A stretch of 64,000 nt of DNA from Beta vulgaris subsp. vulgaris (taxonomy: Eukaryota > Streptophyta > Magnoliopsida > Caryophyllales > Amaranthaceae), in the NCBI RefSeq assembly GCF_026745355.1, contig NC_079205.1, forward strand, positions 48,474,527-48,538,526, in the 5' to 3' direction. This document shows positions 1 through 10,620 of the stretch, piece after piece. The notes below the pieces were generated by a model, which made no database searches, was not told the origin of the DNA, and saw nothing but the letters and a program-made list of their open reading frames with translations. Within the stretch, counting starts at the first letter, position 1. Each line of letters starts with the position of its first letter. A program made the translations under genes and the position numbers.

Positions 1-1105
1 CTGCTACAAGTTTATCCTGAATCTTATAGTGTACTACTACAAGTCTACACTAAAATTAATCATATACCCCTAGGTTCAACTTGCTAACATGTCTCTTTAG
101 GTTGAATGCAGGGAGTTGCACTATTCAGGGGAAGTTGAATTTCCTAGAAAATGCGATAAATTGCATAGTTGACTGCAGCTAGCAGAACTCCCTGTAAAGT
201 TCCACTTACCTGGGTTGGGGGGGGGGGGACTTCTCAGGATTTTGCAGTTCCTGTGTTTTTTTTTTGTCAACCAAAAACCACTTATATACTCTCCAAATGT
301 CCAACATTGGAAATTGAAGTCTCCAAAAGGTAATGTAATCCTATGACACGTTCGACTGATTTGCAATTCAACAAATATATAAAAGGAAACGCTGCATAAC
401 TCTACACGTTGCATGACTCGTTGAACCAACGTCCAACAAAACAATTAAAGACGTATTGCCATTAATCAAGATTCAAGATGTTTTGCATAGCAAACTTATC
501 TTATGACATCTCCCGAACAAACAATAACACCAAAGGTGTAAAATGACACGATAGTCACACAGATCTCCGAAACTCAAAACACCTCAACTTTACCAATAAT
601 TCGGTCAACTTCAAAACAACATTGTATATCCAAACAAAAGTTTGCTCACATGTAAAATCAGTTTAACTTATACAAGTCACTAAAGATAGATATAACTCAA
701 TTAGTTAACCACCTTTAGGGTTTGAAATTAACAACATAAAGACCAGAAGAACCAGCATCATCCTCAACTACAGTTACTAAACATACAGGGTGGTCAAAAA
801 CAAACCCTGGAACAAACCATAACTTGCAAAATATGTCAATATGAATCCTGCCTTCTCTATTCATCAAATCATTGCTATACATGAAATTTTGCATTGAGCA
901 AAGAGCTACACACATAGAATAAACATTATTCAACAGCTCTCTTTTATGTCAAACTAAAAAAGAGAATATCTATGAACTCAAAGGTACTACCTACACATAT
1001 ATAATCAGCAAATTGATATTCGATCATTGATCAACCAGGAAAAAATTAGAGAAACTCAAATCACATCAACTAACCTACTCCGATCACCCCCCAAGAACCA
1101 AACTT
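1..1105. other. Region downstream of the GeBP-like gene
   Basis: No gene is supported here. The part next to position 1105 should hold the 3' untranslated region of the minus-strand GeBP-like gene. A 72-codon minus-strand open frame at 715-933 has no recognisable domain and no visible splice context, so I do not call it a gene. A G-run followed by a T-run lies at about 217-268. Confidence 0.5.
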
Positions 1106-2545
1106 TTAACTCCCCATTGACCTGAGCTCCTCCAACGACAACTTAATTTGATCTTGAACCAACTCCAAACGCTTCGAATACACCTCAAGCTCCAAAATTT
1201 GCTGTTTTCTCCACTTCTCATCCATTACATCCCCGCCATTATTCCCCACCAAATTCGGCCCTGAAAAATTCAAGGGAACGGCATTTAATGCCAAAGCCCC
1301 GACGCCCTTGATCCCACCACCACCACTGCCTGCCATAACGGTCCCATTCACTGCATTACTCACCAAATCCTTAACCAAAGGCGACAAACAACTCCTCACA
1401 GCCTCCTCTATCAACCCCTGCATTGTTGAACCAAGATTGATATTACTACTACTAATATTATTAGTATTATTATTATTCGCGTTGTGATTAATACTATTTT
1501 CGTTCACATTAATCCCACCCTCTCCACCAACATTCCCTCCCAAACTCACATTCCTCCCAAACTTCTCCTCCACTTTCACCCTAGGCCTCTTCCTCGACGA
1601 CAATTTTGCAGCAGGACTATTCAAATTGGACATCATAATATCAAAACCAACAGCATTACTATTAATACTATTATTATTGTTATTATTATAACTACCAGTG
1701 CTACCTGCCTTATGATCCACCATCATCGGTGTCGAACCCCCCGCCGCGCTGTTGAGGTTGATATGACTTATCACAAAGCTGCTATTCGGTGGCCTCGGAG
1801 GCGTCCCTGCTGCTAGAACCGAATTAGGGTTAGGGTTAGGGTTTTGATCGTCATCATCAAATTCAACAACACCTCGAAAATTAGGGGACAAATTAGTCCA
1901 AATCTTCCTTGAAATCTCAAACGTAGCTTGATCATGAGGACTCTTAAAGACAAAATCTTTACCAGAACTCATCTTACTCAAAACATTCCGATACTTCTTC
2001 TTCAACCTCCTCAATTTCTCAACCAACTGATTCTTATTAAACTCCAATTGCAGCTTAGACTTGATCTGATCATAAAACGCCGCCGTATCATGATGATGAC
2101 CAGACGACGTCGTACCACGGCTAGATGTATACTCTAGAAAACCTTGAAGAAGCTCGATCTCGTCTTCATCAGTCCATAGACGTTGAAACAACCTTCTAGA
2201 ATCATCGATCGGCTTCTTCTCTGGAGTTACGATGAGAGAAGAGGATACCAGAGGATCAATACGGTGACGTTTAGGGTCAGGTAACGCGATTGTAACAGCG
2301 TTAACTGACGTCGGAGGAGGAACGGAAACAGCGACAGAGATTGAAGAGGAAGGAATGGCGACAGTAACGGCGGTGGAATCTGCTTCAACATCTCCGGCGA
2401 TGACGGAATCTCCGGCGGAAGAAGAATCGGAATCTCCGGCGACATCGTCATCTGGAACGGCGCCGTTTAGAGGTTCACTGTCGTCGTCATCGTCGTCGAA
2501 GTCGTCGTCGTTGAAAGGAGGATGTGGTTCTACCTCGAAAGCCAT
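1106..2545 (-). CDS. GeBP/STOREKEEPER-family transcription factor (DUF573), single exon
   Basis: This intact 479-codon frame encodes a plant-specific DNA-binding protein of the GLABROUS1 enhancer-binding protein / STOREKEEPER family, expected to act in the nucleus. Residues 11-45 are strongly acidic. Residues about 117-222 form the DUF573 domain, opening with RLFQRLWTDEDEIELLQGFL and containing the basic stretch LVEKLRRLKKKYRNVLSKM, followed by the F-K-S-P-H-D-Q-A motif and KIWTNLSP. A basic nuclear-localisation-like patch, SRKRPRVKVEEK, follows at about 317. The last 37 residues form the family's conserved C-terminal amphipathic helix, containing ELEVYSKRLELVQDQIKLSL, thought to mediate dimerisation. 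Asparagine-rich tracts lie between the two domains. The chosen ATG precedes the acidic N-terminus, with a GA-rich leader upstream. Known family roles include trichome and cytokinin-response regulation; the exact paralogue is not resolved. Confidence 0.93.
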   Translation of the reverse strand: MAFEVEPHPPFNDDDFDDDDDDSEPLNGAVPDDDVAGDSDSSSAGDSVIAGDVEADSTAVTVAIPSSSISVAVSVPPPTSVNAVTIALPDPKRHRIDPLVSSSLIVTPEKKPIDDSRRLFQRLWTDEDEIELLQGFLEYTSSRGTTSSGHHHDTAAFYDQIKSKLQLEFNKNQLVEKLRRLKKKYRNVLSKMSSGKDFVFKSPHDQATFEISRKIWTNLSPNFRGVVEFDDDDQNPNPNPNSVLAAGTPPRPPNSSFVISHINLNSAAGGSTPMMVDHKAGSTGSYNNNNNNSINSNAVGFDIMMSNLNSPAAKLSSRKRPRVKVEEKFGRNVSLGGNVGGEGGINVNENSINHNANNNNTNNISSSNINLGSTMQGLIEEAVRSCLSPLVKDLVSNAVNGTVMAGSGGGGIKGVGALALNAVPLNFSGPNLVGNNGGDVMDEKWRKQQILELEVYSKRLELVQDQIKLSLEELRSMGS

Positions 2546-2760
2546 AGCACCATGAAAGGTTGGGAGGAGAGAGAAAATTGAGGTTGTTGGTTAGGTTAAA
2601 AGTTTTACAAGTTAGGAGAGAGAGAGAGAGAGAGTTAGGACCGGAAAGGGTGGTTAGGAGATGGGAGTTCACGAGTTGTTTGTTTGAGGGATAGATGGAT
2701 GGATGGATGTGTGAATGAATTGTTATGTTATGAGTTATGACTTATGTGTGGAAATTGTAA
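2546..2760 (-). promoter_or_regulatory. 5' leader/proximal promoter of the GeBP-like gene with (GA)n
   Basis: Sequence immediately upstream of the ATG, read on the minus strand, is CT-rich and includes a dinucleotide tract (GA on the plus strand) at about 2617-2635. Such CT microsatellites are frequent in plant 5' untranslated regions. No TATA box or transcription start was assigned. Confidence 0.45.
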
Positions 2761-4300
2761 TGTGTCCCTATTGCGTGTTGGGGTTGTGTTTGTTTGGGAG
2801 AAGAAACCAAATGGGTGAGGGGGCCACTTGTGTCAATGTGTGTGTGGGTTAAGTGAGTTTATTGGACTTTGTTTGGGGGGTGTGTGGGTTAAGAATTAAG
2901 ATGATGAAATTGTCTAAATGTCTACTAATCAATGAGAGTAGGTGACTACTATGCATTGTTGTTGATTAGATGGAAGACTACGGCCTGCGAGTGTGTTTGG
3001 CAATTGGTTGTTGGTTGTTGGTTGTTGGCTGTTGGTTGTTTTGTATTGCTGGTTTGAGTGGTTTTGCATTGCTGGTTTGAGGGGTTGTTTTGCGTTTGTT
3101 GATTGATTATTGACTATTTATGAATGTGTTATGGTGAAACTAGTTGATGGTGTTAGTTGTTTAATACAAAATGAAATAATATATATACTAGGGACGAAGC
3201 ATATAAGGGGCATCAAAGGGTTGTGGCCCCTGCTAGCCCAATCATACCTGTAATATATAAGATGTCCAAATAAAAGAAAATTATGAATTCTAGTAAAGTG
3301 ATCCCTCACAACACAATAATAATAATAAAAAAAAAACAGGTATACTTGGCTCTCCTCCTTAACCATGTCTGACTTTACCCTTGATATATACCAAAAGTTA
3401 ATACATGAAACTCTTTTATTTTAACCCTAATTACAAACTCTGATCAAAAAATAATGTGTGTGCAATAAGCAAAGTAGAATGCTACAGACTTTTTTGGCTC
3501 TAATATGAAACTCACTCATTAATAGTAGAAGGAAAAGGAATACCTTGTGCAAATGTTTCCACTTAAGTCAAATGTACAAATTGAAAACACGTTCAATGTA
3601 GATAAAGGTGTAAATGGAATGATAAAACTCTTAGATTCTAGTTATTAACTCATATTAGTATGAACATGCATAAAAGTGGTTTGGCAAACGTGCAACTCCT
3701 AATATCATATGACTCACCTAATATGATAATTAGAAACCTTAGACATACAATCTGAAGTTGACTCAACAAAAACTCCATTTATTTTACACATACCTTTTTT
3801 AGAGGTATTTTCAAACATACCTAATTGAACTCTTATAGGATAATATTTAAAATATTTTTATTCTATGAAACTCTGAGAAAAACAAACTCTTATAATGACT
3901 CAACCATCTAAATGCATGTAATAATTTTACAAATAAAGAAAACACGTAAATTAAAACTACCAAATGAGTAGTGAAAGAATTATAGGCATATGTTATACCA
4001 TGTTTAAGACAATTACATATATAAAGAATGATTGTTTGGCCCTAATCTTTTAGATTGAATTTAGCTAAGTAAAATTAAATGAAGTTGAAGCTAAAGATGG
4101 TTGATGGATGTTGTTGGCCATTTTAGTAGTAGTTTTCCCTCTACCACGATTTGAACGTTCTCACCATGTTAATGGGTGATTGTCTGATAGCCAAATAACT
4201 GATAATACATGCCGTAGTCATGTTCATTGTTCCCGCAATATGTACACTGAGCACTTCATTCATCGTCTATCCTAATTAGTAACTTCACTCTAGTCTCTCT
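2761..4300. other. AT-rich intergenic sequence with a short TTGGTTG-type tandem tract
   Basis: No gene is recognised. A short degenerate tandem run of TTGGTTGTTGG-like units sits at about 3000-3045. The remainder is ordinary AT-rich intergenic DNA with short open frames lacking any domain. Confidence 0.5.
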
Positions 4301-4469
4301 CTAAAAGCTCCCAAACCCTAAAAACACTCAACTCGCCTCCCAACACAGGCTCGATGGTGGCCACTTGGAGCGTCGCTCACGCGATCGTCAGCGAGCTTGC
4401 ACGTAGTTCATTCGATCTACATAAGGTTTAGTTCCCTCTCCCCTCGTTTTTCCCGTTTTTATGTCATTC

Positions 4470-4920
4470 TTCTTCCCCCTCCCCTATTTGTCGTTGTCGG
4501 TCCCCCTTCCCCCTCCCCTGTTAGTGGTCATTGGTACCCCCCCTTCCCCCTCCCCTGTAAGTGGTCATTGGTCCCCCCTTCCCCCTCCCATGTTAGTGGT
4601 CCTCGATCCCCTTCCCTTTACCCTAGGTGTTGGTCTCCCCTTCCCCCCTCCCCCTCCCCTGTTGGTGGTAGTAAGTCTTCCCTTCCCCCTCCCCTTTTAG
4701 AAGTAGTCATCCCCCCCCCCTTTTCCCCTCTTCTGTTAGTGGTAGTAGGTCTTCCCTTCCCCCTTCCTATTAGTAGTAGTCGGTCTCCCCTTTCCCCCCC
4801 TCCCCTATTAGTGTTCATCTATTTTCCCTTCCCCTTCCTTGTTCCATGTTTGATGTTTTACCACATCTTCCCCTTCCCCATCCCCTGTTAGGTGCTTTAG
4901 TGCATCTTCCCCTTCCCCTG
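4470..4920. repeat. Polypyrimidine minisatellite of CCCCTTCCCCCTCCCCTG units
   Basis: About 450 bases are built from irregular units of C-rich pyrimidine sequence separated by GTTAGTGGT-like spacers, with spacing of roughly 30-45 bases. The plus strand is almost purine-free within units. Open frames across it give only Pro/Ser/Leu low-complexity peptides. The flanks (4300-4470 and 4920-5400) are unique and more GC-rich than the surroundings, so the block may belong to an unrecognised element. Confidence 0.75.
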
Positions 4921-6046
4921 TTCGTTGTTGTATTGTGGCATGGTCAATCGATTCGAGTGACTGTCTTGTCGTCGGCGCTGTTTGGTTTGTTGTTATAGCT
5001 TAGGTGTGGTTGGTTCTCTTGAGAAGCACCGACAAAGTTCGTATAGTGAAGACTAGTAAGCGAAGGTTGTTTTTGCCTATGGTGATTAGTCCTTCAGTTT
5101 GTTTCAGTTTCGTTTTCTATTTTAGTCTTAGTTTAGTCGTATCCACATCCAATTATCCTTGCCATTTTTTTTATGGTTATGCTAGGATGGTGGTTAGTAG
5201 TGCTAGGTGGGTAATAGAAGGATCTTGGTTTCATGTGATGAGAAATGATCTAGGAAATAAGATGCAGTGAGAGTTGGAAACAGTTAGAGAAGCGTGATAG
5301 AGGGGCGACTGATGAAGAAGGGACCGAAGATAGAGGGGCGACAGATAGAAGAGATACAGAAAGAAGAAATAGAGCTAAGGAATGTATAAACTATTTTTTT
5401 AAACACAAATTGGAATATTAAATTACCTAGCCATAAAGGCCCAAAGTTTTACATACAAAAAAGAGTATAGACGATGAAACGTAGTCAGATACTAAGCCAA
5501 CTACAAGCCCTTAACTTTACAATTTTTTTTTTTTTTAAAAAAAAAACAGTAGCAAAACGTAAGCATGATATTGTGAAAGTATTATTTGGTGTTGTGATAT
5601 ATGCAAAGGAGTATAAAAGGATTATTTGGTGTTGTATTATATATTTAGCTTAATAATATGGTTTAAAGTCGAATTGCACAAAACCATAAAAAAATATTTC
5701 ACACAAAGCTTTTATGTTATGATATTGTTTAGAGTGTCTTATAAATCATCCTTTTACTTTGTTTGTGGCTCTTTAATATTTATGTTATTCTACTTTGGTG
5801 TCATAATGATGCAATATATTATTGAGACGTTTATTTATAATAGAGATGATATCATATTTTACTTTACGAGTTTTTATACTCAAATTCAGCTTCGTATTTG
5901 GCTTTGATGTGTATGTATTTAACTTTCAATTTGATATGTACAGATTTGTCATTTATATATAATAGACAAATTACTTTAGTTGTTGGACAAATTGAGCTCC
6001 CTATTGATTATCTCAAATTATTTTTCAAGGTTATTATGACAATTAA
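4921..6046. other. Intergenic sequence, no gene recognised
   Basis: This stretch holds several short open frames without domains and A/T homopolymers (about 5520-5550). A short repeated GAGGGGCGAC phrase occurs near 5301 and 5333. Nothing supports a coding gene. Confidence 0.45.
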
Positions 6047-6278
6047 TCTCTATCATATATGTCAAGAGGGGTAGTTCTTCAAATCACTACATAATAGAAT
6101 GAAATAACATCAATAAATTATAATAATTGCACTAAAAATTAATACGTGTACTCTTTAATGGATGAAAATAATACAAGTTATGCAACAAAAAAATGGAATG
6201 AATTAAGAATTAAAGACGTTAAATGTCTATTAAAAAATTATATTTGTATTCGCACGCATCGCGTGCATATAAGACTAG
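6047..6278 (+). mobile_element. Short non-autonomous Helitron
   Basis: The 5' terminus reads TCTCTATCATATATG and the 3' terminus carries the hairpin GCACGCATCGCGTGC followed by ATATAAGACTAG. This is the Helitron arrangement of a 5' TC, a 3' subterminal hairpin and a CTAG end. The base before is A and the base after is T, as expected for insertion between A and T. Related ends recur in this window at 13585-14206 and 14225-14471. The body has no coding capacity. Confidence 0.75.
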
Positions 6279-7442
6279 TCTATATAAATGAAAACCTAAT
6301 AATTTGAGATACGGTGGAGAAATTTTTACTTAATAATTGGAGCGTTTTTGGTCAATTAAAGCACTCCGATGATTGAAGGTGGAGGTCAAAAAATTTGGAG
6401 AAAAAACACATAAATTTCGAAATGCGGTTGTAGAGGTGAGTTTTAAAAAAATTCAATTTCTTTTTGCATGTGAGAAAATCTGAAATCTGGAGATTGTCAG
6501 TGTTTTGGAATTATTATTTGCTGAACCATGTGAGAGATGATTCTAGTAGGATTAGTTATTGAACCATGGAGGAGAGTTTCTCATATATGGAAAGAAATTG
6601 TGTTTTTTCAAATTCTTAGTCCATGATAAGATTGATTTTTGAATTTTTTTTTTTTTTTTTTTGGAAAGTTATAGTTATATCTGTGATTGTGAGTAAAATG
6701 TTGATTCAAAATGTTTGTTTTTTTAAAACACTCTGTAAATATGTTTTTTCGAATGGTGTTCGAACTTATGCAATGTATTCAAATGCAATTCTCAAATTTA
6801 AGTTTGTGGATGACTTGATGGGGAAAAATTAGTTATATTTATAAATTTTTGAGAAAAGTTTAAGATTTGATGGGGAAAAATTAGTTCTATTTAGAAATTT
6901 ATGAGAAAATTTTGAGAGCAAATTATCGGATCATTTAGTGCAAGTTGTCAGGTGTAAATCAGAAATTTATCAGTTCGTTTAGTGCATCTGTCACATAAGG
7001 TTAAATTACTTGCATTGCAGTGTTAGTAAGAATTACCTTTTCTGATTGAATTTGTTGTTGCTATGTTTGTTTGCTCCTCTTGATTGATAATGGTACTCAC
7101 TTCTCACTGTGTCCAAAATTAAATGTTAGACTTGAATAATTTAGGGGCTTGTGCTTTTCCGTAGAATTATGATGTGTTGTACATGTTTTCTTTTGTTTTG
7201 CAGGCTAAAGTAAGAATTGGGTTTTGCTGAATAATAGAAGGGTGGGAATAGAAAGAAGATGAAGCAAGAAACTGCCCTGTAGTTTTGATTTGGTTTCAAG
7301 TGTTTTTGAATTTTATGGTGCAGTTGTAACTGTAATAATCGGATTTCCCCCTTTTTTAATTTTTTCCCCCTAATCTTAGTGAGGGCAAAATAAGGATTAC
7401 AATATTTTGGTGTCTCCCCTCTCTTCCCATATAGAATAGAGA
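6279..7442 (-). other. Unassigned sequence ending in a Helitron-like 5' terminus
   Basis: Read on the minus strand, the right edge at 7442 begins TCTCTATTCTATATGGG and continues into a purine block and GACACCAAAA. This matches the 5' end of the Helitrons further along the window, and the neighbouring base is A in that orientation. I find no matching hairpin plus CTAG at the left, so the element is not delimited. A pyrimidine tract and AG near 7201 look like a splice acceptor followed by a terminal exon on the plus strand, but no protein family is recognisable. Confidence 0.35.
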
Positions 7443-7834
7443 TTCAAGAGTCTTGAGATTTATCATCTTGTGAACAAAAGGGTTCGACAAGATGAAATGC
7501 AACAATCTATCTCTGAAGATAATTTGGGTTAACATACTCTCTCTCATTATATTAGGTCTTTTTTGACAAGACAAATTACCTAAACCCACCAAAAGTTACC
7601 CAAGATCAGATTCATTTGGATTGGATCAGCAACAAGTTGGGTTTTTTTAGTAGGGTATGTAAGAACAAGTGAAGCTCATCTTAATGCTTGTTTGCTTTAT
7701 ATTTGGTTGTAATAACATTAGGTTGTAATTTCATTTTTAAATTAATGTAAATTTTTGCAATGTCGAAAAAAATATACATACACTGAACAACAATAAAGAC
7801 AATAGGTGTCGCGACCTGAATTTAACTTGACATA
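7443..7834. other. Intergenic sequence
   Basis: No gene or delimited repeat is visible between the Helitron-like terminus and the CACTA-type element. Confidence 0.4.
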
Positions 7835-8004
7835 CACTAGTGGAAAAATGAAGAAGGGCTGCGCTAAAAAAGGCATGTAGGGCTGCGCTTTTTGACAGCA
7901 GCCCTTTCAGTAGCAGCCCTTCACTTTTTAAGTAGGGCTGCGCTAGAAGGGCTTAAGCTAGAAGGGCTGCGCTAGTTAGGAAAAAGCGCAGCCCTTCTAG
8001 CCCA

Positions 8005-8085
8005 GAAGGGCTGCGCTAGTTAGGAAAAAGCGCAGCCCTTCTGGGCTAGAAGGGCTGCGCTTTTTCCTAACTAGCGCAGCCCTTC
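8005..8085. repeat. Near-perfect palindrome, 38-base arms with a 5-base loop
   Basis: Bases 8005-8042 are the exact reverse complement of 8048-8085, separated by GGGCT. Each arm itself contains AGGGCTGCGC and its reverse complement, so several alternative hairpins can form. It lies inside the left subterminal array of the CACTA-type element. Confidence 0.9.
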
Positions 8086-8224
8086 CTACCAAAAAAAAAA
8101 AATTTTTTTTTTTTTTGTCATTTTTTTACTCATAATCTCACATTTTCTGAAATTAAACAGAAGAGAAACGAAACGAAAATACTAAACCCAAAACAATAAA
8201 AAAAATGAAACGAAAATGAAAAAA

Positions 8225-8550
8225 AGGAACAAAAACTAATATACAAAGAGAAGTATACAATAAGTATACAAGAAGTATACAAGAACATTAATCAAAATAA
8301 ACAAAGAGAAGTATACAAGAATAACATTAATCAAAATAAACAACGAGAAGTATACAAGAATAACATTAATCAAAATAAACAAAGAGAAGTATACAAGAAT
8401 AACATTCAAAACAAAGAGAAGTATACAAGAACATTAATCAAAACAAAGAGAAGTATACAAGCAAGAACATTAATCAAAACAAAGAGAAGTATACAAGAAC
8501 ATTAATCAAAATATATAAACAAAGAGAAGTATACAAGAACATTATAGATC
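8225..8550. repeat. Tandem repeat of about 35-base AGAAGTATACAAGAA units
   Basis: About ten imperfect copies share AGAAGTATACAAGAA joined to a CATTAATCAAAA-like segment, with repeat length varying from roughly 22 to 37 bases. It occupies the interior of the CACTA-type element and carries no open frame. Confidence 0.8.
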
Positions 8551-9278
8551 TGAAAAAATACAAGAACTACAACCTAATAATGTTTAAATACATAAAACAA
8601 AACCCAAATACATAATTTAAAGGAAAAAAAAATTTCGGAAAAACTTAAAATGGCTATTTGGAGGCTTAAACGAACTCGGATGGCTTAAAAAGCCTAAACA
8701 TCACCGCAAAGCAGTGAGTTTGACATGTTGGCTCGTTCCGCTTCCGAAAAGGTATCACAATAGGCAATCGGACTCCGTCGTCATGTTTAGTGCAAATCGG
8801 AAAAACTTAAAATGGGTTTTTGAGACAAATGTTTATGGGAGTTTTTGAGAGAGAAGAGAAGATAGAGAGAGAAGAGAGGGTGAGAGATAAGGAGGAAAGG
8901 AATAATGAGGGACGTGAGAGAGGAGAGAGAATGAGGGATAATATATTTGACGAATCCCCGCTCAATATTTCAAAGCGCGCGATTCCGAAATTTCAAAATT
9001 TTTCAGGAAGGGCTGCGCTTTTTTTAAAAAGCGCAGCCCTACTAAGCAGAAGGGCTGCGCTTTTTAAAAAAGCGCAACCCTTCACTTAGTAGGGCTGCGC
9101 TTTTCAAAAAGGCGCAGCCCTTCTTACCTACAGAAGGGCTGCGCTTTTTTGAAAAAGCGCAGCCCTACTAGTGAAGGGCTGCGCCTTTTTTAAAAAGCGC
9201 AGCCCTTCTTCTTAGTAGGGCTGCGCTTTTTTAAAAAAGCGCAGCCCTTTATGTTTTTTCCCCTAGTGATATAATATA

Positions 9279-9534
9279 CTCCCTCCATCTCATAATATAA
9301 TAATGCTTGTTTCTCATTCTTTAAGGGAAATAAAACTTGAAATGATATACAATTGATGTTGTGGAGAAAAACTGATTTTCTGAGAAAGAATGGGGACTAA
9401 TGGATTAAAGAGTTTTTAATGTAAATCAACCTAAAAATAATTTAATGGAGAATAATTAATGTGGAATTAAAAAGGAAACAAGAACAATATTTCAGAAAAA
9501 CCAAAAAAGAATACAACACATTGTATTATGGGAG
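9279..9534. mobile_element. Stowaway-like MITE
   Basis: The left end CTCCCTCCATCTCATAATAT is inversely related to the right end CATTGTATTATGGGAG, and TA precedes the left end. This terminal sequence is characteristic of Tc1/Mariner Stowaway MITEs. The right-hand TA is not preserved, so the boundary there is approximate. Confidence 0.6.
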
Positions 9535-9602
9535 AACCTCATAAGCATTTCTTACAGTGTTTTCAAACCCACCCACCCCCTCTGTTTCTCATTTGTTTTC
9601 AA

Positions 9603-9917
9603 GCCCGCTCGAGGTCCGGACCGGCCCGTTTTCCGCTATGTGGGATGCGGGCCTGTCACGGTCAAGAAATTTTATTTCCAGCCCGCACCAGCATGAGCGC
9701 GCGTGGGCCGGCCGGCGGGCCGAACGCTCCTTTCCTTTGTTTTTTACCCTGAAACTGTCAAAAATACAACATAAAACATGGGCCGGCCCACGGGAAGCAC
9801 GAGCTCGGGCCGGGGGCTCGTGGACAAATTTTTAAAATTTCAAGCCCGGCCCGCCATTTACTCAAGCCCGCGAGCCGAGCCCGTGAACAAGCTCGGCTCG
9901 GCCCATGCCCACCTCTA
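9603..9917. mobile_element. GC-rich hAT-like fragment (GCCCGGCCCG-rich)
   Basis: This GC-rich island contrasts sharply with its AT-rich surroundings. It is made of GGCCCG/CGGGCC-type motifs and ends GGCCCATGCCCACCTCTA, whose reverse complement (TAGAGGTGGGCA...) is a common hAT MITE terminus. The left terminus is not preserved. The duplicated empty site near 10430-10455 lacks it, confirming it as an insertion. Confidence 0.55.
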
Positions 9918-9950
9918 GTTATAGCTTATAATAGTTTCCAATATGTTATA

Positions 9951-10267
9951 CTCGCTCCGTTTCCTAAAGATCTTCCCTCTTTCCGTTTAAGTGCGTGTCC
10001 AAAAGATCTTCCCTCTTTTACTTTATTCCTTATTTGGAATTTATTTTTCCCTTTTTACCCTCTTATGTCCCTATCATATGGTCCACCATTACATTATTAA
10101 TTCAATTTTACTCCCTTTCTCTCTCCTACTTTAACCCATTTTTATTTGTTTATTTATCTTAACCCCTTTCTCTCTCCTACTTTACCCACCCCACACCCCA
10201 CACAAATAAAACCTCATTGGTATTTGTAGGAACAGTAACAAGAAAGATCTTTAGAAAACGGAGGTAG
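9951..10267. mobile_element. Stowaway-like MITE with confirmed empty site
   Basis: Left end CTCGCTCCGTTTCCTAAAGA is inversely related to right end TCTTTAGAAAACGGAGGTAG, and TA flanks both sides (9949-9950 and 10268-10269). The duplicate copy near 10481-10495 reads straight through this point as ATATGTTATAGCTC, so TA insertion is directly shown. Confidence 0.85.
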
Positions 10268-10620
10268 TAGCTCATAACACGCATATCAATCTAGGTTGAA
10301 ATGCATTGCCCAAATAGAGTGCGTCCCAAATCCCAATGTTACCCATTTGTGTGGATATGAGCACACACTAACACTCGCAAATTCTTACATTGTTTTCAAA
10401 CCAAAACCCCCCCCCCCCCTCCTCTGTTTCTTCCAAGTTTGTTTCCAAAATGTCCAGTAATAGCTTATAACAGTTGCCAATATGTTATAGCTCCTAGCAC
10501 ACATATCAATCTAGATTGAAGAAAATAAATGCATTACCCAACTAGAGTTTGTCCTATCATTACCTATGTGGGTGGGTATAAGAAGAAATTGTAAATTGTA
10601 TTAGCGAGTTAATGATTGTA

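Larger units (their letters stand above)
7835..9268. mobile_element. Non-autonomous CACTA-type element with AGGGCTGCGC subterminal arrays
   Basis: The element opens CACTAGTGGAAAAA and closes TTTTTTCCCCTAGTG, and is flanked by the 3-base duplication ATA (7832-7834 and 9269-9271), as expected for the CACTA superfamily. Both ends carry many copies of AGGGCTGCGC in both orientations, within about 260 bases of each end; such arrays are typical transposase-binding sites. The interior has an AT-rich tandem repeat (about 8225-8550). No transposase is encoded, so movement would depend on an autonomous relative. Confidence 0.88.
9535..10620. repeat. Tandem duplication interrupted by two insertions in its left copy
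   Basis: Phrases such as ATAGCTTATAA...CAATATGTTATA and CATATCAATCTAG..TTGAA occur in the same order twice, around 9540-10370 and again around 10385-10570. The left copy is larger because it holds a GC-rich hAT-like fragment and a Stowaway MITE. The right copy shows the uninterrupted sequence at both places, so it acts as a natural empty-site control. No gene is present. Confidence 0.7.

Noticed and set aside
715..933. 72-codon minus-strand frame downstream of the GeBP-like gene
   Set aside because: No domain, no splice context and no conserved motif; the length is compatible with chance.
4397..4891. 164-codon plus-strand Pro/Ser-rich open frame
   Set aside because: It lies across the pyrimidine minisatellite and two other frames are equally open; there is no domain or codon signal.
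8225..8550. Possible CRISPR-like array
   Set aside because: The repeat unit is AT-rich and of uneven length with no unique spacers, and the DNA is plant nuclear.
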